Positions 1 to 4,940 of a DNA stretch of 9,443 bases are shown here, piece after piece; position 1 is the stretch's first letter; each line of letters starts with the position of its first letter. The stretch is taken from positions 1 through 9,443 of the forward strand of contig JAFGKO010000134.1 in NCBI GenBank assembly GCA_016928525.1. The letters are read 5' to 3'. This stretch comes from Anaerolineales bacterium (lineage in GTDB: Bacteria; Chloroflexota; Anaerolineae; Anaerolineales; Villigracilaceae). Below the pieces are notes generated by a model. That model saw only the letters and a program-made list of their open reading frames with translations, was not told where the DNA came from and did not search any database. A program made the position numbers and the translations under genes.

Positions 1-51
1 TCATACCCACATTTTCAATTACTCTTCACGGTAGAACCTTTTCACTCTACT

Positions 52-68
52 CACTGCCATAGGCAGTG
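52..68. other. Short perfect hairpin at left edge
   Basis: The 7-nt arms CACTGCC (52-58) and GGCAGTG (62-68) are perfectly complementary around a 3-nt loop, and GTTTTA follows on the plus strand. It could be a weak terminator for a gene lying left of the window or part of a recombination site; nothing in the sequence decides between these. No convincing coding frame is visible in 1-110. Confidence 0.35.
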
Positions 69-89
69 GTTTTACACGCTAATAAATCC

Positions 90-111
90 GGTTGCAGTAA
101 GGTTGCAGTAA
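90..111. repeat. Tandem 11-bp direct repeat
   Basis: GGTTGCAGTAA occurs twice back to back (90-100 and 101-111). The second copy runs into the A-tract of the adjacent hairpin. It lies on the 3' side of the minus-strand tRNA-Lys gene, where integrating elements usually insert, but no copy of the tRNA 3' end is visible here, so an attachment-site role is only a guess. Confidence 0.5.
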
Positions 112-143
112 AAAAGAGCCCCCGGCGTATGGAGGCTCTTTTT
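111..143. terminator. Bidirectional intrinsic terminator beside tRNA-Lys
   Basis: AAAAAGAGCC (111-120) pairs perfectly with GGCTCTTTTT (134-143) across a 13-nt loop, giving a 10-bp stem with A-tract and T-tract flanks. On the minus strand it lies about 50 nt beyond the 3' end of the tRNA-Lys gene and ends in a run of T, so it should stop the tRNA transcript. By symmetry it could also end a plus-strand transcript entering from the left of the window. Confidence 0.75.
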
Positions 144-190
144 CACCCCTACAGGTGGGGGATATAAGGTGATTTCTACCCATAAGTAGG

Positions 191-262
191 TGACCGACCA
201 GGGGCTCGAACCCTGAACCCACTGATTAAGAGTCAGTTGCTCTACCATTGAGCTAGTCGGCC
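191..262 (-). tRNA. tRNA-Lys (anticodon CTT)
   Basis: The minus strand folds into a complete 72-nt cloverleaf. The 7-bp acceptor stem is GGCCGAC (262-256) with GTCGGTC (198-192), containing one G-U pair. The 4-bp D stem, the 5-bp anticodon stem ACTGA/TCAGT and the 5-bp T stem CAGGG/CCCTG with loop TTCGAGC all form. The anticodon loop CTCTTAA places CTT at positions 34-36, which reads AAG lysine codons. The discriminator base is A (191). The sequence after it on the minus strand is CCT, so the CCA end is not fully encoded and must be added after transcription. No intron or mismatch is seen. The gene stands alone, with its own promoter upstream and a hairpin terminator downstream. Confidence 0.96.
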
Positions 263-277
263 AGTGGTGCGGGGGGT

Positions 278-305
278 ATTATACCCTAAAGGGAAGGAGT
301 GTCAA
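278..305 (-). promoter_or_regulatory. Consensus sigma-70 promoter of tRNA-Lys
   Basis: On the minus strand a perfect TTGACA (305-300) is followed by a 16-nt spacer and a perfect TATAAT (283-278). Transcription should start near 271, about 9 nt before the mature tRNA 5' end. The region after the -10 box is ACCCCCCGC, a GC-rich discriminator. In well-studied bacteria that feature goes with stringent control of stable RNA promoters; its effect in this organism is inferred. Confidence 0.88.
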
Positions 306-322
306 TAAACCACAGATGAACG

Positions 323-490
323 CAGCAATTCTCAATATGGCTTTGCTGGATTGCCACACCTGCCACCTGCCCCGCACAGTTCGTTTGTGCGGGGTGCGCG
401 GGGGTGCCAGGGAATCCAGCAAGCATGGCTTCGGATTTGACAATCCGAGCCAGCAAAAGCACGACACGTCCTTCAAAATGAGAATTGCTG
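323..490. mobile_element. MITE-like element with 12-bp TIRs and 9-bp target duplication
   Basis: The ends are perfect inverted repeats: CAGCAATTCTCA (323-334) and TGAGAATTGCTG (479-490). The nonamer AGATGAACG abuts both outer ends exactly (314-322 and 491-499), as expected for a target site duplication. The 168-bp interior has no credible gene but is rich in inverted repeats. TTGCTGGATT (343-352) pairs with 413-422. CCCCGCACA (370-378) pairs with 386-394. GGCT plus CGGATT (427-437, T431 bulged) pairs with 442-451. A GCTGG box recurs near both ends as a subterminal repeat. Removing the element and one nonamer restores a continuous degenerate repeat (CACAGATGAACG then AGGATAAAC). A 9-bp duplication is seen with several transposase families, including IS4-like and IS1-like ones; the mobilising family cannot be named from this sequence. 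Confidence 0.72.
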
Positions 491-499
491 AGATGAACG

Positions 500-661
500 A
501 GGATAAACAAAGATGTTCTCGATAAACGTGGTCCTCCAGATATCCATCAACTCGAAAAGGCTAAGTTTGGCCTGTTCATCAAACCGGCTGATGTTCACCT
601 CTATTCATCCCCAATTAGATTTCCAGCTACCCAAATACGCCCGAATACGAACAAAAACTCC
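500..661. other. Gene-free spacer with degenerate repeat
   Basis: Together with the element at 323-490, this makes nearly 400 bases between the tRNA and the deacetylase gene without a convincing gene. Positions 500-545 continue a degenerate, roughly 10-nt periodic repeat (GATAAAC, AAAGATG and similar units) that the upstream element interrupts. A short minus-strand frame in 500-600 opens with GTG but has no ribosome site and overlaps the repeat, so it is not called. No strong terminator follows the deacetylase stop at 662; only a T5 run directly after the stop is seen. Confidence 0.5.
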
Positions 662-1657
662 CTAAGGCTGCGATGTGCTGGTCGGATATTGTGTGTATGT
701 TGGAATAGGGGTACGCGAGGCGGTCGGCGTGGGCGTGGGCGTATCGGTGGGCATGTAGGCCGGGTCGCCCTGCCAGGGCAGGAAGAGCGCAAACTGCTTG
801 ATATCGTACGTGCCTTGAACGTCGCGGCGCTGCAACCAGAACAGGTTGCTCTTGCCCTGGTCAGAAGTGAAGCCCAGCCCCATCGCAGCAATGTAACCCG
901 CTGCGTGAACCTGGCTGCCGACACTGTCATTCATGAACCCAAAGGGATAGGCAAAAGTAGAGGCCTGCACACCAGTTGCCTGTTCCAGGTCTCTTTTGGC
1001 CTGATAGATCTCCTGGCGCTGGATCGGGACCCTCAGCTTCCTCAGGTCACGGTGACTGCGACTGTGGCTACCGATCTCCCAACCCGCAGCGGCCAGTTCT
1101 TTGATCTGCTCGGCCGTCATGTAGCCCTCGGTGTCCATGTAATTACCCACAATGTAGGCCACGCCAGTCAAACCATATTTCTGCATGATGGGAAAGGCTG
1201 TCTCGTAGACGCTGATATCGCCATCATCGAAGGTGATGATGATCGGGCGCGGCGGCAACTCGGCGCCCTCCTGGATGGCTTTGACCAACAACTCAATTGG
1301 AATGACAGTGTATTCCCAATCGTGCAGCAGTTTCATCTGGTCTTCGAATTTCTCAGGCGGAACGTAGTATTGGCTGTCTATGGGAGAAACCGCGATGCGG
1401 TGGTACAGCAAAATGGGGACAACGACCGCATCCGGTCCCTGCATGACCCGGGTCGACGTGGGGGTGGGTGAAATGGTGAATGTCGGGGTGATGGTGGCCG
1501 TTGGGGTAAGGGTGGCAGTTGCGGTTGGAGATGGAGGCGCTGTGACGGTAACCGTCAATTCCGGGGCGGCCTCCACGCTCTCGCCACAAGCTGTCAATAT
1601 TAAAGTCATCCCCAAGAAAAAAAATAATGATCTTTTCATAAATGATTGGTTTCTCAT
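662..1657 (-). CDS. Polysaccharide deacetylase lipoprotein (NodB/CE4)
   Basis: The product (331 aa) is predicted to remove acetyl groups from N-acetylated sugars in a cell-surface polysaccharide, acting outside the membrane. After a short basic N-terminus comes a hydrophobic stretch ending in a Leu-Thr-Ala-Cys lipobox (Cys24), so it is probably a lipoprotein. A Thr/Pro-rich linker follows (about 35-70), then a NodB domain (about 80-290). The domain carries metal and catalytic motifs TFDDG (142-146), HSRSH (198-202) and AYPFG (236-240), and all expected CE4 residues in these motifs are present. A second Thr/Pro-rich tail closes the protein. Start choice: ATG at 1657 is used; ATG at 1639 (MKRSLFF) is equally plausible and gives a tighter signal peptide. 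A TTG at 1684 lies inside a palindrome and seems unlikely. No start has a good Shine-Dalgarno. It is the last gene of the minus-strand block, 31 nt after coaX. The exact substrate (chitin-like, peptidoglycan or exopolysaccharide) is not determinable. Confidence 0.88.
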   Translation of the reverse strand: MRNQSFMKRSLFFFLGMTLILTACGESVEAAPELTVTVTAPPSPTATATLTPTATITPTFTISPTPTSTRVMQGPDAVVVPILLYHRIAVSPIDSQYYVPPEKFEDQMKLLHDWEYTVIPIELLVKAIQEGAELPPRPIIITFDDGDISVYETAFPIMQKYGLTGVAYIVGNYMDTEGYMTAEQIKELAAAGWEIGSHSRSHRDLRKLRVPIQRQEIYQAKRDLEQATGVQASTFAYPFGFMNDSVGSQVHAAGYIAAMGLGFTSDQGKSNLFWLQRRDVQGTYDIKQFALFLPWQGDPAYMPTDTPTPTPTASRTPIPTYTQYPTSTSQP

Positions 1658-1662
1658 GGTAA

Positions 1663-1681
1663 CGCGAGATAGTATCTCGCG
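1663..1681. promoter_or_regulatory. 19-bp palindrome between coaX and deacetylase
   Basis: CGCGAGATAGTATCTCGCG is a perfect palindrome of two 9-nt arms around one central base. It sits in the short gap between the coaX stop (1689) and the ATG of the deacetylase gene (1657). It may be an operator for a dimeric regulator or, in the mRNA, a hairpin that affects translation of the downstream gene. No T-run follows, so it does not look like a standard terminator. Confidence 0.5.
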
Positions 1682-1688
1682 CAACGGA

Positions 1689-2453
1689 TTATTGATTGAG
1701 TTCCCAGATAATGCGCAGACCTTCCAGCGTAAGCCAGGGCGAGATGATGTCGATCACATCGGTTTCTTTGGCGACGACCTCGGCCAATCCGCCCGTTGCG
1801 ATGACTTTCATATCGCTTCCCAACTCGGACCGAAATCTTGCTACCATTCCCTCGACCATGCTCACGTACCCGAACAGCAACCCCGATTGCATGGCGTGGA
1901 CGGTGTTGCGCCCAATGACGGAGGGCGGGCGTTGCAAATCCATGTGCGGCAGTTTGGCAGCGCGCGTATAGAGTGCTTCGGCCGCCAGGTTGACCCCAGC
2001 GGTAATGGCGCCACCCAGATAATCGCCTGCTTTCGTGACAGCGTTGAACGTGGTGGCGGTGCCAAAATCGATCACGCAGGCCGGCCCGCCATAGAGTTTG
2101 AGCACGGCCACGGCGTCGGCTACGCGGTCTGCACCCACCTGCCGGGGGTCCTCGTAGCGGATGCGGATGCCAGTCTTGACGCCCGTATCCACCACCAGCG
2201 GTTCCTGCTTGAGATATTCCCGGCAGGCCTGGATCACGCGACCGGTCAAATTCGGGACAACGGAGGCCAGCACGACACCGGTCAGGTCCGCGACCGTCTT
2301 CCCGGCGTTTTGGAGTAAACCGAGAAATTGCAAACCGTATTCGTCCGGCATGCGGGCATGGTCCGTAGCCAGCCGCCAGTGGCGACCAAGTTGATCGCCC
2401 TCGTACAGGCCGAGGGTCAGGTTTGTGTTGCCAACGTCAATCGTGAGGAGCAT
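1689..2453 (-). CDS. coaX: Type III pantothenate kinase
   Basis: The enzyme (254 aa, a normal length for the family) phosphorylates pantothenate with ATP in the cytoplasm, the first committed step of coenzyme A synthesis. It has the ASKHA-fold signatures of CoaX: phosphate-1 motif DVGNTN (6-11), VGADR (106-110) with the catalytic Asp109, DFGTATTFN (129-137), GGAITAGVNLAAEAL (147-161) and a late ATGG (219-222). CoaX differs from CoaA and CoaB-type kinases in being insensitive to CoA feedback and usually needing a monovalent cation; this is family knowledge. The start ATG lies 6 nt after the stop of the upstream membrane-protein gene, with no clear Shine-Dalgarno, so translation is probably coupled or SD-independent. 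It is a housekeeping gene inside an otherwise cell-envelope block, with no sign of damage. Confidence 0.96.
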   Translation of the reverse strand: MLLTIDVGNTNLTLGLYEGDQLGRHWRLATDHARMPDEYGLQFLGLLQNAGKTVADLTGVVLASVVPNLTGRVIQACREYLKQEPLVVDTGVKTGIRIRYEDPRQVGADRVADAVAVLKLYGGPACVIDFGTATTFNAVTKAGDYLGGAITAGVNLAAEALYTRAAKLPHMDLQRPPSVIGRNTVHAMQSGLLFGYVSMVEGMVARFRSELGSDMKVIATGGLAEVVAKETDVIDIISPWLTLEGLRIIWELNQ

Positions 2454-2459
2454 GAAAAT

Positions 2460-3812
2460 TTACTCGTATTGGAAAGCAGTTTCCGGTGGGCGAACCACAC
2501 AGAAATAAAAGAAAACAATCAATGGGCCAATCTGGAGTAGCAAGCGATAGAGAGCCGATATATGCCAAGCCAAGAAGTGAGGGCTGACAATGAAGATGCT
2601 ATAGTAGCCTGCTAATTGTAACAGGATGGCAATCAGAATTGCCAGATAAGCAGGTAGATTCTTTCCAGGTTTTTCAACGCCTAAAACCAACCCATATACC
2701 AGCAGCAACTTCCAATTAAGCAGCGACATCAGGTCGATGCCCATCTGGTTCAGTAATTCCCGGTGGCGGTTGGCATCGCTTATTTGGGCAACTTGGCTGG
2801 CAAAATCAGTGAACAAATCGCCCGGCGGGGCCAAAACAATTTTAAAATAGATGAGCATTGACAATGGTATGACCAGTCCCAGCAAATACCAGGGGAATAC
2901 CTGTTTTAGCTTGTTCCAGTACGCAACTCCCAGGGCAAACAGGCTGACCAACATAAAAACGATGCCCTCGTTCTTGGTCCATGCAGCCAACCCAGCGGAC
3001 AAACCCGCCAGGATCAACAATTCCCGCTGTGGTCTGAGCGCATAAAGGAAGATCAAAATGCCGGTCGCAAGGATAAAAAAGGAGAGAGGCACATCAGCAA
3101 CTTGTTTTGAACCCTGATCGATGTAGTCTGAAATCCCAAAGAGCACGATCATCGCCAGGGAAGCCTGGCCTAACGTCTTGTAAGCATTCATGCCCGCAAA
3201 CATCAATCCTGTGCTCCCAAACAAAAAGGCCCCACCGATCACCATAGGAACACGAACGGTTTCTTCGCCGAGAGTATCCCAACCAGCAGCAATATTTAAA
3301 GAGAGCATTGGCGGGTAATCTGCGTGAAAGTACCAGTACAAATCGGGTGAAAAAGCATCGGTCCACTGGGTTCCACTCCGATGAATAAATCGCGCAGCGC
3401 GGTTATAGATCATCCAGGAATCCCAGGCGCCTTGCGGTTTGCGCAGGGATACGGTCGCATAGATGATCGCTGCAAGGACGACCATGATGCCTGTAACGAG
3501 CAGGATAAATATGTGCATACGCCCGGGAAGCACGAGTCCACGCAACGAGATACGATGCGTTTTTTCTCTAACCAAGAGAATCGAAATGAGAATTATCAAT
3601 CCTAGAATTTGAAATACGATAAATCCCACTTGGCGCTTGGAAACCGACAAGTAAATAAAATAGAGCAGTGAATTTAGCCCTAGACCGATACCCACCCCCA
3701 GAAATATTTTCAACAGGATCGATTTAAATCCTTTGTCGGGCCAGATGAGGTGAACCAGTATCCCCCCTGAAAGTACGATGGGCAATAAAATGAAAAGGCT
3801 GCGGATCGTCAT
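2460..3812 (-). CDS. GT-C/GT39-like polytopic membrane glycosyltransferase
   Basis: This 450-aa protein is hydrophobic nearly throughout, with about ten or more predicted membrane helices. It resembles the GT-C superfamily (PMT/ArnT-type enzymes that move sugars from polyprenyl-phosphate donors on the outer face of the membrane). The first long outside loop carries GAWDSWMIYNRAARF (128-142), with an acidic residue where GT-C enzymes place their catalytic Asp. HADYPPMLS (163-171), QVADVPLSFF (237-246) and WTKNEG (278-283) follow in the order seen in GT39-like proteins. HISALYRLLLQIGP (417-430) lies near the C-terminus. Its ATG overlaps the stop of the preceding small protein gene as ATGA, indicating translational coupling, and coaX follows after 6 nt. 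Donor and acceptor are unknown; protein O-glycosylation or glycan or lipid decoration are both possible. GC looks lower than in coaX and the deacetylase gene. Confidence 0.75.
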   Translation of the reverse strand: MTIRSLFILLPIVLSGGILVHLIWPDKGFKSILLKIFLGVGIGLGLNSLLYFIYLSVSKRQVGFIVFQILGLIILISILLVREKTHRISLRGLVLPGRMHIFILLVTGIMVVLAAIIYATVSLRKPQGAWDSWMIYNRAARFIHRSGTQWTDAFSPDLYWYFHADYPPMLSLNIAAGWDTLGEETVRVPMVIGGAFLFGSTGLMFAGMNAYKTLGQASLAMIVLFGISDYIDQGSKQVADVPLSFFILATGILIFLYALRPQRELLILAGLSAGLAAWTKNEGIVFMLVSLFALGVAYWNKLKQVFPWYLLGLVIPLSMLIYFKIVLAPPGDLFTDFASQVAQISDANRHRELLNQMGIDLMSLLNWKLLLVYGLVLGVEKPGKNLPAYLAILIAILLQLAGYYSIFIVSPHFLAWHISALYRLLLQIGPLIVFFYFCVVRPPETAFQYE

Positions 3813-4246
3813 TTGATTCTGTGAAGCAAATACAAATTCATTTTGAACTTTTTCACTTCAAATTCCCCATCCTGCAGTGGGAACCATTGCTCGAATTCCT
3901 CAGGGCTCATATTGACAAGAATCCATTCGCGGTTTGTATCCCTGGCAACAATAATTGGAGCTAAGGTGAACTGACTGAGGATATGCTCGGCTTCAGAATT
4001 TGCCGGATCATAATTCGAGCCAGGGATATCCCAATCGGCTGCATAGCCAATGACACCACGGGTAAAAGGCAAGTTTTCCTTGACTGGTTCGAAAGCTGTT
4101 TCCCACTTGATAAAAAACGGGCCATCGGTGTCGACAAGCTGCCTGACCTGGGGGATTTGCTGTGCAACAGACAAAAAATTGCCGGCGACCAACACGCAAA
4201 TCAATCCAATTTTTAAAACCGGGATGATTTTCTTTATCAGCTGCAT
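3809..4246 (-). CDS. Small membrane-anchored protein, function unknown
   Basis: This 145-aa protein starts with a basic MQLIKK segment and one hydrophobic helix (about 8-27). A soluble domain of about 115 residues follows, expected outside the membrane. That domain contains GVIGYAADWDIPG (64-76), the segment FTLAPIIVARD (93-103) and acidic stretches, with no cysteine pair or catalytic motif that I recognise. The helix could be an uncleaved anchor or a signal peptide. Its stop overlaps the ATG of the GT-C-like gene (ATGA), so the two are almost certainly made together. The likely role is an accessory or extracytoplasmic partner of that membrane protein, which is inference from position only. 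An extended -10 promoter lies just upstream and no Shine-Dalgarno is visible. Confidence 0.8.
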   Translation of the reverse strand: MQLIKKIIPVLKIGLICVLVAGNFLSVAQQIPQVRQLVDTDGPFFIKWETAFEPVKENLPFTRGVIGYAADWDIPGSNYDPANSEAEHILSQFTLAPIIVARDTNREWILVNMSPEEFEQWFPLQDGEFEVKKFKMNLYLLHRIK

Positions 4247-4257
4247 TGTGGTTGTCG

Positions 4258-4266
4258 ATTATATCA
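4258..4266 (-). promoter_or_regulatory. Extended -10 promoter for the minus-strand block
   Basis: The minus strand reads TGATATAAT (4266-4258), a TGn extended -10 plus a perfect TATAAT. No good -35 box stands 16-18 nt upstream, which extended -10 promoters can do without. Initiation near 4251 would leave only about 5 nt before the ATG at 4246, so the message would be almost leaderless. This fits the absence of a Shine-Dalgarno. The TATAAT overlaps the stop codon of the gene remnant at 4259-4387. Confidence 0.45.
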
Positions 4267-4387
4267 TCTTGATAATTCCGGCACTCAGATAATGCAGTAG
4301 CGACATGATACCTTTCTCATACGCACCCCGAATCTCGGCCCAGCCGTACTCCGGTTCGTCTACTTCGAGACATGGCAGGGACTCATC
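4259..4387 (-). pseudogene. Possible 3' remnant of a lost gene
   Basis: One minus-strand frame is open for 42 codons from 4387 to a TAA at 4261-4259, just after an in-frame TGA, and has no plausible start near its beginning. Its translation looks like a real protein C-terminus: it includes EVDEPEYGWAEIRGAYEKG and then a hydrophobic SLLHYLSAGIIKMI end, with ordinary codon choice. The stop lies 12 nt before the ATG of the 145-aa protein gene, normal operon spacing. I infer that a former first gene of this block lost its 5' part when the plus-strand pair at 4427-6593 arrived or the locus was rearranged. The family is not recognised. A chance open frame in a spacer is the alternative. Confidence 0.4.
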
Positions 4388-4393
4388 TCAGTA

Positions 4394-4399
4394 TATAAT
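4394..4399 (+). promoter_or_regulatory. Candidate -10 box of the plus-strand pair
   Basis: A perfect TATAAT lies 27 nt upstream of the ATG at 4427, in an AT-rich stretch. The expected -35 position (about 4371-4376, CATGGC) does not match TTGACA. A weak AGGA (4412-4415), 11 nt before the ATG, is the only ribosome-binding candidate. Confidence 0.4.
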
Positions 4400-4426
4400 A
4401 GGGCAGATTTTAGGACAAATAATCTC

Positions 4427-4939
4427 ATGACAGATATTCTCAAGAAGTTACCTGCTAAAAAATTTGCAGTGGTGACCGCTGCAATTCTTGTCATGAGCCT
4501 GGTTGCCGTGGGGTTGTGGAAAGACAGCCAGACTTACACCGTTGCAAAGGGAGAAAAGATTAACGGTCTCGGTGCTACATATGGATATGAGATCGAAAAT
4601 TACCGATATGCACATGGAATGAGGATCACAATTTGGACTAAATTGGGCTTAAGCACTGTCATGAAGTCGGTTTATGAATTGCCAAAGTTTTCCATCGATG
4701 AAGTATTAAGGGAAGACTGGATTAAATCGGATGGCGCAATTTTTCTGAAGCTCAGAATCATCGACCATTCGTCCCTGGATACAATTCATCCGATGCTTCT
4801 TATCTATGATTTCAATACCGGGGAAATGTATGTCAGCTCGGATTTAACCCTTTGGCGTATATGGAGCAGAAATCTTAGTCAGGATGACTGGCTAAACGAA
4901 AAAGAATTCGAGGAAATCTTGACCGAGTTACAGCAATAG
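4427..4939 (+). CDS. Membrane-anchored exported protein, function unknown
   Basis: This 170-aa protein has a Lys-rich N-terminus, one hydrophobic helix (about 13-31) and a soluble part of about 135 residues predicted to lie outside the membrane. The soluble part alternates charged and aromatic or beta-prone stretches (for example MRITIW and MLLIYDFNTGEMYVSSD, about 122-138) and ends in an acidic helix. No cysteines and no known motif are seen. A single base separates its TAG from the ATG of the following polytopic protein, so the two are translated from one message and probably work together. It does not visibly resemble the 145-aa anchored protein of the opposite block, although both hold the same position before a polytopic protein. 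The function is unknown and no name is proposed. Confidence 0.8.
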   Translation: MTDILKKLPAKKFAVVTAAILVMSLVAVGLWKDSQTYTVAKGEKINGLGATYGYEIENYRYAHGMRITIWTKLGLSTVMKSVYELPKFSIDEVLREDWIKSDGAIFLKLRIIDHSSLDTIHPMLLIYDFNTGEMYVSSDLTLWRIWSRNLSQDDWLNEKEFEEILTELQQ

Positions 4940-4940
4940 T

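Noticed and set aside
316..525. Short open frames on both strands across the tRNA upstream region
   Set aside because: They lie inside the inverted-repeat element and its target repeat, with no ribosome site and protein sequences that change character across the element ends.
689..1471. Long plus-strand open frame (260 codons) antisense to the deacetylase gene
   Set aside because: It runs opposite a gene with clear NodB motifs, has no ribosome site, and its translation shows no family signature. It is a by-product of codon use on the other strand.
1380..2318. Long plus-strand open frame (312 codons) across coaX and the deacetylase start
   Set aside because: It spans two real genes and the gap between them on the opposite strand and has no recognisable domain, so it is a shadow.
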